64,000 bases of DNA from Sphaerulina vaccinii (Eukaryota > Ascomycota > Dothideomycetes > Mycosphaerellales > Mycosphaerellaceae), in NCBI GenBank assembly GCA_022570795.1, contig JAKUDP010000003.1, positions 124,001-188,000 of the forward strand. The letters run 5' to 3'. Under the pieces are notes generated by a model. That model ran no database searches, was not told the origin of the DNA, and worked only from the letters and a program-made list of their open reading frames with translations. The position numbers and the translations under genes are program-made. This document shows positions 43,850-54,269 of the stretch, in pieces (position 1 is the stretch's first letter; each line of letters begins with the position of its first letter).

Positions 43850-44881
43850 TCAATGCGTACAGCCACAACCCAAATCATCTCTCTTCGCCATTCTCACCCT
43901 CTCCTGCTTCGTCATACCCTCACGCTTCGGCAACAGATCCTTCCCACTGAGATCCCTCTTTTTCACTTCCGTATGCCTGGGACCCGCCGGTATAGCTCTC
44001 CTATACGTCCCAACCGTCTGCGTCTCAGCAATAGCGTCCAAGTACGCCGCAAGTCTATATCCAGCCTTCGCAATCTGCTGCTCAACAGTCGCCACAGCAC
44101 TTTCATAATAACTCGGATATAACTCCGTACCATTATACGCTTCGATCCCTCCTTTCGGCAAAACAACAGTACAAACCAAAGCATTCCCGTCCCTCGCCCA
44201 GACCATCGCCGTGCTGATAGGATCTTCCACATCAATGCCTTCCAACCAACTCTCTGCAACTTTCGAGTACGTCCCATTATCTATCTCAGAAACGAGATCG
44301 TCTGCCCATTCCGTAGCTTCAACAAGTCCATACCCTCCTCTCAATTCTTCTGGGATGGAAGTATCCCAAACAGCATGTAAATTCGTCTGCTCCTCATCAA
44401 AAGAAACTTTAATCCCATTTCCGCCAATTTCGTAATTCTCATCATGTAGCGGTTGACTGATATCGCCGACGAAATGCACGATCCATCTCAACGCATAATT
44501 GACTTGTAAAGCGTCGAGTTCGGCAGGAGATTGGACTCGTTGAGTATAGTTCGCAATAGCGCTCACAACGCAACCAGAAGAGCCACAGTCGCGTTCATAG
44601 TCTACATTGCAAGTTTCTGGTGGATTGTCCAGGGCGTCGATGTAGTGGAACGCTGCGGAGAACTCGCCTTCGGCTGTATAGCGGTAGCTGTCTGCCCAGG
44701 TGGCGATGTTTGCGAGATATGAGGATGAGGTGTCGTTCAATATGGATTGAGCCCAGAGGGTTGTATGGTTTGAGATGTAGTGTTGGGCTAGGTAGGCTAT
44801 TGTTTGATGGCCTAGAGAGCCCCAGGCGTATGTTCTTGCTGCTAGCGTTGAGGCGAGGAGGAGGCTGTTGTAGGTCTTCAT
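43850..44881 (-). CDS. Secreted S1/P1-type zinc nuclease
   Basis: Extracellular single-strand-specific DNase/RNase with three zinc ions. Intronless, 343 aa from ATG 44881; an upstream in-frame ATG at 44908 would precede the signal peptide. The signal MKTYNSLLLASTLAARTYA is cut just before Trp20, the N-terminal metal ligand in this family. Further ligands lie in WGSLGHQTIA (His25), IATWADSYRY, AAFHYIDALD, RWIVHFVGDISQPLHDENY (two His and Asp) and NLHAVWDTS. Many N-glycosylation sites are present. After the nuclease domain comes a basic tail of about 50 residues with several KR pairs, ending CGCTH. A TATA box lies 56 bp upstream of the ATG. Confidence 0.94.
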   Translation of the reverse strand: MKTYNSLLLASTLAARTYAWGSLGHQTIAYLAQHYISNHTTLWAQSILNDTSSSYLANIATWADSYRYTAEGEFSAAFHYIDALDNPPETCNVDYERDCGSSGCVVSAIANYTQRVQSPAELDALQVNYALRWIVHFVGDISQPLHDENYEIGGNGIKVSFDEEQTNLHAVWDTSIPEELRGGYGLVEATEWADDLVSEIDNGTYSKVAESWLEGIDVEDPISTAMVWARDGNALVCTVVLPKGGIEAYNGTELYPSYYESAVATVEQQIAKAGYRLAAYLDAIAETQTVGTYRRAIPAGPRHTEVKKRDLSGKDLLPKREGMTKQERVRMAKRDDLGCGCTH

Positions 44882-45324
44882 CTTGAACGGGAATGATGTC
44901 GTTCTCATCAAGTTGGGATGAAAGAGAGGTTAAGCATTTTATACTTACCAAGGCGAAGGGTAGCAGGTACCTATCTCATGCTTCAATATGTCTTATCTGG
45001 TAGATCGTCATGCAGGTACGGTGCTTGGTCTGCTTTGAGGAGGTGGTTGGAAATGGGCTGGGACATCGGCACTAAAACCTTGTCGCCAAGCGCGGCTATT
45101 CTGGCTAATCGTCAACGATATCAGATATCACAGAGGTCAGATGCCAAACAACATCGTGAGTGACCATAGCATCATGTGAGAGGAGGTGTCATGAAGTTAC
45201 AATTTTGTATTAGGTGAGTGGTGGTACCCTTCGTCTATCTCTTGCATCAACTGTCGTATCAACATTCAGGCATCATTCAGCGTCAACTCATCCAACATTA
45301 TTTCCTCCACTCTGACCATCTAAT
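44882..45324. other. Intergenic, S1 nuclease promoter
   Basis: 443 bp between two minus-strand genes, including the TATA box at 44937-44943. Nothing else is supported. Confidence 0.45.
44937..44943 (-). promoter_or_regulatory. TATA box of the S1 nuclease gene
   Basis: TATAAAA on the reverse strand, 56 bp upstream of the ATG at 44881. The short spacing supports that ATG over the one at 44908. Confidence 0.6.
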
Positions 45325-45722
45325 TCAGCCCTTCGCAATGTCTATACCCTCAGTCAGCTCATCCCTTCTCTCCCCATCCTCTCAGTAGTAGACACAACTT
45401 ACACATATGCTTAAAATTTCTCCCATACTCCTGCTGACACATCGCATCAGTGAACTGCCAAGCTCCAACCGCAGCACAATATTGGCTCGTTCGACTATAA
45501 GCTTGATTTGCTGGTAAAGTGCCTATCAACCACTAAGTTAGCAAGTCATTGGTTTATGCTTATTGACCACATACCCGGACTTCTGTAGACCCAGGCTCGC
45601 TGATACTTGCTGCAGAGTGTCTTTCCTTCGTCGTGATGCGTGCCGCGGCAGTAGGACCAGCCGTCTGCGGAGACAGCTGAGGCTGATGCGAGAAGGATGG
45701 CCAGGAACGTGCTTGGATTCAT
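45325..45722 (-). CDS. Small secreted 4-cysteine protein (94 aa)
   Basis: No family recognised. Exons are 45722-45575, 45522-45403 and 45341-45325; introns of 52 and 61 nt, with all three phases fitting. The product is 94 aa with signal peptide MNPSTFLAILLASASAVSA and a mature part of about 75 aa with four cysteines (WSYCRG, TLCSKYQRAW, SQYCAAVGAWQF, AMCQQEYG). The last exon codes only the final codons (IAKG). A TATA box sits 107 bp upstream. Size, secretion and Cys content suggest an effector-like or surface role, which is an inference. No single exon is long enough to stand out as an ORF. Confidence 0.75.
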
Positions 45723-45828
45723 CTTGTAGTTGATTGTGATGGAGCGAGTGTAGGTTGTTCTTTGCTGTGGTGTCTGTCGATGGTAGTCGTTGTTCTGTGG
45801 AGACTAGATCTACGTCTCGAGTAGCTGA

Positions 45829-45835
45829 ATTTATA
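45829..45835 (-). promoter_or_regulatory. TATA box of the 94-aa secreted gene
   Basis: TATAAAT on the reverse strand, 107 bp upstream of the start codon at 45722. Confidence 0.55.
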
Positions 45836-46385
45836 TGTTAAGAACGGATTTTCTGGTTGTCTCTTCACGAATTGCTCATAGATCAGTCTTACAGTGGCCG
45901 TCATGACTTACACGAAGTTGAAGTGTGTCATAACGAGGTTCTCCCAGCGGTGACAAGCGAAGCAGTGCACATCGACATCGGATTCTGCATTGTCGAGTTT
46001 GCAGCACTGCCACGAAGGTCCCTGGCGTTGTGTGTTTCCGAAGACGAACACGAGACTGTAGTATCAAGTCGAGGCTCTCCTGGCAATGAATCGAAGTCGA
46101 TGTTTCATGACGAGGTTCTCCTAGCGCTGCAAATTCAATGGTAGTGGGTAGCGGTCTATGCGAGAACCGCACGTCGGACTTTCGGCACTGTGCGTTATCC
46201 TTCAGTAAGCATCGCTTGAAGTGTAGTCGCGGTATCCGACGAAGGGCCCTGTCTCGAAGTAGCAGGCTAGGGGATCCGTCAGGTATGTAGCACAAGACTG
46301 TGTAATTTCCAGAGTGCGTCGAGAATTCCACGAATAGCATCGTGCAGCCAGTGACGCTCGTATCCAAGTACGCAGCAGCAGGAAG

Positions 46386-46903
46386 CGATGAGCAGGTAAG
46401 TATCAGCGAAATCTGACAGTGGAGAGTTCTGTACGTGTGCCATCTTTTCTCGTCGAGGGCTCGTATGAGTCTTACGGCTGCGCTACTTCCCGCATCCGGG
46501 CAGTACTAAAGTCGACTTGAGCACATCGAGAAGTGTTAGTAAGCCTGAAGAGATCACCTTGTGCCAGTCTATCGTGGGCTCAGTGTTGCAGTTCCCACCC
46601 AACCACCCCCCACCCAATCCCCTGGTTGGGAGAGTCGTAATTGTAATATACGATCAACGATGCACGTTTCGAGAGCATAAGCCAGAACAGTACTCAGCCG
46701 GGAACGAATACGTAGTGATGAACGAGCAGGTAGCTGCCAGCGAGATCTGACAGCCAAGACAAATGATCCTGGTTGACCACACCTGAAGATGGGGACAAAT
46801 TCCGTAGCGATGATAAATGCCGTATCCGGGTAGTGCTATCCTGCGGACGTAAGTGAGCGCGTCGACTTGAGCACATCGAGCGATGTTAGTAAGCCTGAAG
46901 AGA
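46386..46903 (+). repeat. Imperfect direct duplication, two copies about 330-350 bp apart
   Basis: Copy 1 is about 46386-46553 and copy 2 about 46720-46903. The best block is 43 nt at 46511-46553 and 46861-46903, starting GTCGACTTGAGCACATCGAG in both, with three mismatches in the middle. Weaker shared blocks are GCATCCGGGCAGTACTA/GTATCCGGGTAGTGCTA and GAGCAGGTA...ATCTGACAG. The sequence between blocks has diverged and the spacing differs by about 20 nt. Confidence 0.75.
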
Positions 46904-47032
46904 ATGGACGGGGTGTAACCTTGTCGCCATGCGGCTATTTCGGTGTGTAGTCGCCGATGTCATGGGTCGATACCATAGGGTGCTGTCACGCCTCAATCAT
47001 TTCGTGCTCCACAAAGAGCTCAGCCCAGAGTA

Positions 47033-47803
47033 CTACCTCTTGCTGTCCACAGCCTCCCTGAAAACTCCAGCGAGTCTTTCTCCCTCTTTCTCATCTCTTA
47101 AGCGCTGTGACAAGAAACCCTTCAAATCTGTCCAGAACTCATCTGTCTTCAGTATCCCCGCAGCAGTATCTGCACTCGGCTCTTTATCCGCTGCGTCGTC
47201 TGCTGCAGTCTCACTGTTCTGCGGACCAGTCCTGTCGTCAATGTCCATAGGGTCACCCTTCGATTCTGTAGGCGCTGGGACAGGAGGCGTAGACACAGCC
47301 GGGCTCTGTGCTCTTGGAGTTGGAGTTCCACCTCCGCCCATGACCATTACGCTGAATTCCACATTACTTTCCACTCCCAAGTCTTTCAGTGTCTTCAGGT
47401 CTGCGGTTGGCTTCTTGTTAAGCAGCAGCTTGATCTTATCCTGCGAGAGACTCGTCCTTTGCGCATATTGTGATTTGATGTCGTAGACTGTGCTGTCGAG
47501 AGTGATGTCTGATAATGTGACTGTCTCGCCGGCCTTCATAGGCTTTAGAGTGGCTGTGATCGTCTTCGCCTGAGCTTGTTGTGTTGAGGTCGGGCCAGTC
47601 TTTCGTGGGAAAGGATGTGTTTGCTTAGGGAGTATGTACTACAGCCCGTTAGCTGTGCTCTTCATTCGCAGTACAGTATAGGGAAGACATACAGGACTCT
47701 GGCTGGGGTACTTTCTCGGATCGCTGACATGGTCGGCGGGCAGTTTGATTTGTCTCTTGTCGATGGTCGCCAGAAACGACTTTGCGAAGGTGACTTCGGA
47801 CAT
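47033..47803 (-). CDS. GET5: Ubiquitin-like protein, GET5/MDY2-like
   Basis: Probably the fungal Get5/Mdy2 homologue, which links Get4 and Sgt2 in delivery of tail-anchored proteins to the ER. Exons are 47803-47693 and 47638-47033, phase 0, 54-nt intron, giving 238 aa. The N-terminus (TFAKSFLATIDKRQIKLPAD, then YILPKQTHPFPRK) resembles the Get4-binding part. A ubiquitin-like fold follows at about 65-140 (ITATLKPMKAGETVTLSDI, IKLLLNKKPTADLKTLKDLG, VEFSVMVMGGG). A Pro/Ala-rich linker leads to a small C-terminal domain (FWTDLKGFLSQRLRD). The assignment rests on overall layout, so the symbol is tentative. It is divergent from CWC27. Confidence 0.8.
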
Positions 47804-48045
47804 GATGTGCTTCTCGAATCGCGCAAACAGGCTTTCGGTGGCAGAGGAGGAGTCCAGAATGGCGGTCGATTATCGTGATAAATGGTGTAGGTTGGTAGAA
47901 GTGGGAGAGCTGGAACAGCTCATATGACGAAGCTCACCTCAAGACGGCGCTAGTGCAATCACATGCAAAGGCATGATATCATGATTTACTTTCATTCTCA
48001 CGATCCGATCCTACATGCTATGCTCTCACTAGGGAAAAGACAGAC
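47804..48045. promoter_or_regulatory. Divergent promoter, GET5-like / CWC27
   Basis: Only 242 bp separate the two start codons, so both core promoters overlap. An upstream ATG at 48016 starts a very short reading frame ahead of CWC27. Confidence 0.55.
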
Positions 48046-49560
48046 ATGGCCGCCCTCTACAACCTCGAACCGCAGCCGACGGCAAAAGTCATCCTCAACA
48101 CCACGTCCGGCGACATCCAACTCGAAATCTTCGCAAAACAATGTCCTCTCGCTGGTCGAAATTTCCTCCAGCACTGTCTGGATGGCTACTATACCAACAC
48201 CATCTTCCATCGCCTCGTACCTGGCTTCATAGTTCAAGGCGGTGATCCAACAGGTACCGGGTCTGGCGGCATTAGCGCAATCAACAATGGAGATGCCTTC
48301 GAAGATGAGTTCCATTCGCGCCTCAAGTTCAACAGGCGTGGACTGTTGGGCATGGCGAATGAGGGACCGAATAGTAATGGGAGTCAGTTCTTCTTGACTT
48401 TAGGAGCGACGCCTGAGCTGCAGGGGAAGAATACTATGTTTGGGAGAGTGGAAGGTGACACCATCTACAACCTGAACAGGTTGTCAGATACAGAGCTGGT
48501 GGGCTTGGAAGAAGACAGTGAGAGACCGCTGTATCCCGCAAGGATCACTGGAGCAGAAGTGCTGGTCAACCCATTCGAGGACATGGTAGCACGGGTCAAG
48601 GAAGCGCCCAGAAGTAAGGATGATAGTAAGAAGGAAGTGAAGAAGAGGAAGAAGCCGCTTGGGAAGCAAGTCCTGAGCTTTGGAGATGAAGAGGAAGATG
48701 CTGTACCAGTCGTGAAGAAGGTCAAGGCGAATCCGAAGCTTGTGGTTGTGGAGGAAGAGGCACACGAGAAGCCAGCTGCAAAGGCTCCCAAGCAGAAGGT
48801 AAAGAAGGAGATTCTACCATCACCACTTGAGCCAGATGTGGACATGCTTAATGCTTCAGAAGCAACGCCAGTAACTACGAAGACGAAACCTCTGCAAGCC
48901 GAAGTACCAGAGTCAGAGGACGAGCAAGAATCTGACGATGATGAGGACACCAGACGACAAAAGCAGCTGGACACTACAATTGCTCAAATAGCAGCTTTGA
49001 AGGCTAGCATGAAGCGAACAGTGGAAACAGGACCCAAACACAAAGAGAAACCCAAGAGTGCTCTCGAATCCATGATACCATCTACTTCTACCCGAGGCAG
49101 GAAACGAGGTAAAGCATCAGACGAGCGAGGCGCATTAGATCTCTTCAAGCAGTTCAAGTCTCGTCTAGAAGAGCTCCCAGTCGACGACACGCCCGAAGCC
49201 CAGCCAGAATCCAAGCCCGAACCCACAAATGGCCATTCCGCAGCGCCAGATGCCGCCGACGATGATGACGAAGCCGCTCTCTGTGACCTTCACTTCATAG
49301 CCAACTGCCAGTCCTGTAAAGCTTGGGATGAAGAACAGCCGGCGGAGGACGACGACGATGATGATGTTGGTTGGATGGCCAAGAAGCTCACATTTGCTAA
49401 GGACACTAAGGGCAAGGATCTCGAATGGAAGAGGAAAATGGAGGAGATTGAAGTCATCGATCCTAGAGCTAAGGCGCAGGAGCTGAGGATGCAGAGTAAG
49501 GGGAAGGGGAAGAGTGAGAGGAGGTTGGCGGATGAGGAGAGGGTTGCTAGGAAGAGGTAG
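48046..49560 (+). CDS. CWC27: Spliceosomal cyclophilin CWC27
   Basis: Nuclear cyclophilin-like protein of the activated spliceosome. Intronless, 504 aa. The cyclophilin domain is residues 1-175 (VILNTTSGDIQLEIFAKQCP, IFHRLVPGFIVQGGDPTGTG, NGSQFFLTL, NTMFGRV). At the position of the active-site Trp of cyclophilin A the sequence has Glu (TPELQGKNT), as in other CWC27 proteins reported to lack isomerase activity. A long charged region with Lys- and Glu-rich coils follows. The conserved CWC27 tail is DLHFIANCQSCKAWDEE, then WMAKKLTFAKD and DLEWKRKMEEIEVIDPR. Confidence 0.95.
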   Translation: MAALYNLEPQPTAKVILNTTSGDIQLEIFAKQCPLAGRNFLQHCLDGYYTNTIFHRLVPGFIVQGGDPTGTGSGGISAINNGDAFEDEFHSRLKFNRRGLLGMANEGPNSNGSQFFLTLGATPELQGKNTMFGRVEGDTIYNLNRLSDTELVGLEEDSERPLYPARITGAEVLVNPFEDMVARVKEAPRSKDDSKKEVKKRKKPLGKQVLSFGDEEEDAVPVVKKVKANPKLVVVEEEAHEKPAAKAPKQKVKKEILPSPLEPDVDMLNASEATPVTTKTKPLQAEVPESEDEQESDDDEDTRRQKQLDTTIAQIAALKASMKRTVETGPKHKEKPKSALESMIPSTSTRGRKRGKASDERGALDLFKQFKSRLEELPVDDTPEAQPESKPEPTNGHSAAPDAADDDDEAALCDLHFIANCQSCKAWDEEQPAEDDDDDDVGWMAKKLTFAKDTKGKDLEWKRKMEEIEVIDPRAKAQELRMQSKGKGKSERRLADEERVARKR

Positions 49561-49727
49561 TCATTAGGTGAAGGTGAAGGTGAAGTGAAGCGAGTTTGGG
49601 CACGGCCCTTGCTTAAGACGGGAGTGGAGGTCTTGGAAGCAGGGCGCGTCACTTCGAACAAACATTTTAACTCGGCAACAACATTCGCACCAACTTTCAA
49701 ACCTCGCTATTGTGCGTGACGAGGCCG

Positions 49728-49785
49728 GTAAGCATTTCATCGTCCGCTTCTGCACATTGTTCTCACCTTACTGACACAATACAAG
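49728..49785 (+). other. 5' UTR intron of the coiled-coil gene
   Basis: A 58-nt intron with GTAAGC donor, ACTGAC branch point and ACAAG acceptor, ending 5 nt before the ATG at 49791. It follows the CWC27 stop by about 170 bp. Confidence 0.6.
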
Positions 49786-49790
49786 CAAAC

Positions 49791-51404
49791 ATGCCGAAAG
49801 CTCGGCGAAACGCGCATCATCCTGCGAAAGCAGAGACAAAGTCATCACCACAAGAAACCACATCAAATGACAAGGACCTCGCAATCATCGCCGCGGACGT
49901 CGCGACAGCTCTCGAAGGATGTGGCCACGAAGCCCAACAGGTCCTACATAATTTCGCACAGCTGAAAAAGCACGTCGCCACCTGCGACACAAAAGAGTCT
50001 CCAAGATGGCTCCAGCGAGTACAACAGCGGCTGCGCGACTTCGTCAGCGAGGTCAAGCAGGAAGTCGACAGAGATCGAGTCGAGGAGAAGGAAGCTGCAG
50101 CTAACGTACTCCGAATTCGAGAGCTGGAGCTTGAGAACGCGCATCTGCTAGCTAGTGCCATGGAGAAAGAAGGCCGAGCTGCGATCGAGCGGGAGCAAAA
50201 GAACGAAGCCATCAAGCAGTTACGGACCGAGATTGTGGCGACTCAGGACCAAGCGAAGACAGAGCGCACGAAGAAGGAAAAGAGAATTCGAGAGCTTCAG
50301 ACCGAGAACGAGTTGCTGAAATCACCACAACGCGCTCAGTGTGCCGATGGAAGTGTTGGGGAAAGAACTGCTCGTATCAGCACCTACGCGACCAGACTTC
50401 TGGATGAGGTCAACGAAGCGCTCGCCAAACTCGAGGCTGAACAGTCTGCTGGAAGTGAGGCCACTTATGATCAGAAGCAGGTACTAGCCGAGCTTCACGC
50501 CAGGAGAGACAGGTTGCTGGAAACCGCACAGGAAGAGTCTAGTCCAGACGGTAATTGGCATCATAAATCGAGGAAGTTGGCAGCGGAATACAGTCAGCTC
50601 TCGTCAGAGTCCTATGATCTGGTCAGCTATCGAATGACAGTCATACGCGATCTTGCTCTGCAGGACTCATACTGCCTCATGAACGATGACGCGCTTGTGC
50701 TTGCACAGAGGCGAAGTAAAGCTGATACGTTCATCTCGACCAAGGTCAAAAGCTTTGACAACAAGCTGAAGGGGTTGATGGGAGTCTTCACACACGAAAA
50801 GATGGAAGCTGCTTTGGACGGACTACGAAAGCGCATCGCAGTGCAGCGTGCGTATGTAAGAGCCTTCGAGGATCATCTGGAAAGTGTCTGGTGTGGCAAA
50901 CCAGAGCGTGATATGATCAATACCATAACGGAGGCAAAAGCGCCACTGCAGGATTCCGTGCCCAGTCACCAGGAGCTCATAACCCAACTTGCACCCTGGA
51001 CGCACTCAGCTAAGGAGATCTGGGAGTCTGAAAACCGATCCGATGAACCAGACAAACATTTTTGTATGACATTCTGCAGGGTGGTCGACGCTTTTCGAAA
51101 AGTTGGCGGATGTTCAGACCGACTCCAAACTGCGATGTCCCAACTCAGCAGATTTGCAAATGTCCGCACTACAATTATTGAGGACATACTTGTGCACGCC
51201 AGGCAGCGAGAGGAGCAGAATCAGGCTGTCAACCAGACCGTAAAGGACCAGCTTGCGTGCGATAGAAGGCTCGCTGAACTTGAGAAGCCGTATGAGGCAC
51301 TGGAAGTTTTGAAGCCAGATACTCCAATGGAGTCGATGCTCGAGCTTGTGGAGTCACTGCGAACGGTAGATGACGAGGAGCACTATCTGGCGAAGACGAG
51401 ATAG
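49791..51404 (+). CDS. Coiled-coil protein of unknown function
   Basis: No family recognised. One exon, 537 aa. The N-terminal 25 residues are basic (MPKARRNAHHPAKAETK). A long, charged coiled coil runs from about 90 to 180 (EKEAAANVLRIRELELENAH, KEKRIRELQTENELLK). A mostly helical C-terminal half follows with further coils (RLLDEVNEALAKLEAEQ, KMEAALDGLRKRIAVQRAYV). No signal peptide, membrane segment or catalytic motif was seen. Codon use looks like that of its neighbours, so it is likely real. A structural or scaffold role is only suggested by the coils. Confidence 0.75.
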   Translation: MPKARRNAHHPAKAETKSSPQETTSNDKDLAIIAADVATALEGCGHEAQQVLHNFAQLKKHVATCDTKESPRWLQRVQQRLRDFVSEVKQEVDRDRVEEKEAAANVLRIRELELENAHLLASAMEKEGRAAIEREQKNEAIKQLRTEIVATQDQAKTERTKKEKRIRELQTENELLKSPQRAQCADGSVGERTARISTYATRLLDEVNEALAKLEAEQSAGSEATYDQKQVLAELHARRDRLLETAQEESSPDGNWHHKSRKLAAEYSQLSSESYDLVSYRMTVIRDLALQDSYCLMNDDALVLAQRRSKADTFISTKVKSFDNKLKGLMGVFTHEKMEAALDGLRKRIAVQRAYVRAFEDHLESVWCGKPERDMINTITEAKAPLQDSVPSHQELITQLAPWTHSAKEIWESENRSDEPDKHFCMTFCRVVDAFRKVGGCSDRLQTAMSQLSRFANVRTTIIEDILVHARQREEQNQAVNQTVKDQLACDRRLAELEKPYEALEVLKPDTPMESMLELVESLRTVDDEEHYLAKTR

Positions 51405-51546
51405 CTCTGGCAGAGAGAGGAGCGACTATGGACAGCCGAAGGTTGATGTAAAGCTTTGATACGAAGCCGGACTGCAGAGAAACTTGTACAAAACAATCAA
51501 ACAGTCACTCTCATCATAGCCTACAACCCCCTCCAACACCTCCCGC

Positions 51547-53859
51547 TCAAGCAATCCCCCTCCCCTCAAAATCCCACCCCCACTCCCTAACCAACTCCTC
51601 ACACCTCGTCCCCGTAGCACATCCCGTATCCTGCTCAATAGCCCTCAAAAGTTCCAAAACAACCCTCCTCTCATCATTCTCCTCCAAACAAGCCCCCGCA
51701 ATAGCCAGCGGCAATAACATTTCCACTCTTATCGCAGGTTGTGGTCTACCTAATGCTATTCCAATAATCTCGTGTGCGTGTCTGATGGCTTCTGTGGAAA
51801 CTTCTCGGTATGCGGTCAAACGGTTGCGGGGGTTGTTTTGCATGGGACGGTGTAACAGGAGTAAGATGCGAGCGAAATGGTAGAGTTGCATTGAAGCTGC
51901 GCAGACTTCTATGCTGAAGAAGACTTCGAACAGCTGAGAGCGCTGCGTTCGGCCGGATGCAGGATGGCGGATATGAGCGCAGGGTTGGAAAGTGTCTGGT
52001 AGATTCCCATACCAGTGGTCGAGCTGTCGCGTCAAGAGATCCCACTGTGTCTGTCGTTCGGCACTGGAGTTCTCGTTGTCGCTAATAGCGAGATAGTTCA
52101 TAACACGTAATACGAGCCAAAGCAGTGTATGAGCGACCAACTCCGCCAGTGCACGGCAGTGTGTAGGGTCATTTTTAACAAAGTCTGTGGATTTGTAGAT
52201 TGCGCCAGAGTCTTGGACTTCTAGACCACAGCTGTTCCAGAGGGGAAAGTCTTCGGTATCGAGGAGTGTTCGTTGCTTGTTTATGTAGGCTGCTTGGTAG
52301 TCTGCTCTTGCGAAGTTCCAAAATGAGGCTAGGCGGCCGACTGTCAAGGAGGGTCGGAGTTGGTTTTGTACTTGTTGAGATGGACTGACGGCGCCTAGGA
52401 GGGATTTGAGACCTGCTAGGTGTTGTAGCCAGCCTGTTTCGAGGTTGTCTAGGGACTCATATAATGAGAATATCGAAACAGCTACCAGGAGGTCGTCGGA
52501 GTTGGCCATTGATACTGCCGATTGTGTGTTTGGGCTTCTTGGGTCATCGCTCAGCTCCCCAGAGACTACTTGGAGGTATTGTCGTGAGAAAGCTATGGCT
52601 TTATCGTAGTAGTTGGCGGCCTTGTAGAACCAGTCGATCTCGGTTGTGCTGTCGTCGATCACTTCCATTGCTGAAGGTTTCTGGCATTGCCGGCCTGTGA
52701 ATGGTTTCCTGCCTTTCACCCGCCCTAGCTGTTTGGCTGCCACAGCTGCAATGGCATTGCGCAGTAGTGCATCGCGAAGAGCCTTTAGTGGTACTAAGTG
52801 TGTAAAATGCTTATCTCGATCGAACAGATCCATCCTGCTACAGGTCAGTAGAGTGTATTGGTGGCAATGCTGATGAAATCAATACTGACCAAGGACCTAA
52901 CGATTCTGTGAAGTGTCTAATCAGATAAGCCATCTCGTGATCGCGCTCACTTGTGATGAGAGCACTCGTGTTCAGTTGTGACTCCGGCGCCCACAGCTGA
53001 CTGTCCGAATAGGACCCAGAGAATATACCAGTTGACAAAGGTGTACCAGATGCTGAGTTGCTTAACAGAATATCACTTTGATCCACTTCGTCAACGATCT
53101 CGGGTATGTTGGGCAGGAAGCCACATGTATTTCCAGCTGCTGAATAATATGCATCCGGTTGTAAGTCGAAGTACTCGGGATCGAAGTTCTCGTTCGTCCA
53201 AAGTTCATCCAGCATCAAGTCATCATTCGGGAGCGGTATCTGTAAAGGAGGATCTGCGAGTAGCGCCGCCTCCGTGGTCTTGTCAGAAGAGATGTTAGGC
53301 AAGCCATGTGAGAATGTGTTGATTGACCCAGTCCGTTGTGCGGCCAGAGAACTATTCAGTGCATCAAAGCTAGGAAGTGTGGCAGAAGGTTGAACGAAAC
53401 CTGGTGAGCCGAATGCTGACACAGTGGCTGGGACAGCTATCGCAGGTGAGCTGGCAGTAGCCTGAGCCTGGGCTATACTGCTGCTTGGCCGCACAACTGT
53501 CTGATGTGGAGTCGCCTGATGTGGTCTCTGGCGTTGGATTAGTATAGCATGACGAGAACATCAATGGGATACGCACGGGAGAAGCAGCTGCATTGTCATC
53601 TGGGCCCGAACTTTGATACTTCTTTCTCAACGTTACACCTTCATCAACGAACTTCCGCTTCTTGTCATAACCGGGGCATGGCTTTCCCAGCTTCTCGCAT
53701 CGTAGACATGTTGGCTGAGTTTTATCGCACTGCCAGAATATGTAAGCAGGGCAAGTTTCCTGGTGATCCTGAAGCTCTAGGCTTGCTGCGGCGATCCCTC
53801 ACCTTCACTCGACGCTCTCTGCATCTGTCACAGGCCCTCTCCGATGGCTCTTGGGCCAT
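51547..53859 (-). CDS. Zn2Cys6 transcription factor with fungal-trans domain
   Basis: DNA-binding regulator, target unknown. Exons are 53859-53803, 53729-53577, 53527-52890 and 52834-51547; all phases fit, giving 711 aa. The zinc cluster is complete after splicing: C10-x2-C13-x6-C20-x6-C27-x2-C30-x6-C37, with the first intron between residues 19 and 20, a common site in this class. A basic linker (YDKKRKFVDEG) and a Ser/Pro/Gln-rich stretch follow. The middle homology region begins at HFTESLGPWMDLFDRDKHF and includes NLETGWLQHLAGLKSLL and FSIEVCAASMQLYHFARILL. The C-terminus ends WGWDFEGRGIA. Confidence 0.92.
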
Positions 53860-54269
53860 GTGCACGTTCTATGCAGGAAATACGCCAAAACAGCCAAAGG
53901 TTCGCTCATGAAGATGTTCACACGAGAGATATTAGACCCGATAGTCGATTTGCAGCCGCTGTGCTATTCAGCTCAATGTCGTGCCAAACAAGTTCATGAT
54001 CAGGCTCGGTCGAATGAGATGAGGCGTTGAAGTTGCTGATTCATGCTGAACTGCCGGTATCGTATGGACTAGCGTGGAGAGGGAAACGCGGCGAGATGTT
54101 CCGCCTTGTCAGCACCGCCGTCATCGCAGTGCGACGCGAGTCTGGGTCTGTGAGAAGGCGACCAGGGCATCGGACATTTCACGTCTTGATCGGTCATCTT
54201 TCGTGAAGTGTACTGCTCAACAATCGCAGTCAGGTTGCATGCTTTTCTGCATGCCGACTCATCACCAAC
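53860..54269. promoter_or_regulatory. Divergent promoter, Zn2Cys6 factor / MOSC gene
   Basis: 410 bp between divergent starts. No TATA box or known operator was recognised. Confidence 0.45.

Larger units (their letters stand above)
45723..47032. other. Intergenic with internal duplications, 1.3 kb
   Basis: Promoter of the 94-aa secreted gene on the left and 3' flank of the GET5-like gene on the right. The middle holds an imperfect direct duplication (see the repeat entry) and a C-rich stretch near 46597-46620. A 163-codon minus-strand frame (46367-45876) has no family signal and overlaps short internal repeats (GAGGTTCTCC at 45935 and 46112). Confidence 0.45.

Noticed and set aside
45876..46367. 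163-codon minus-strand frame
   Set aside because: It runs across short internal repeats in an intergenic region and has no family signal; likely noncoding.
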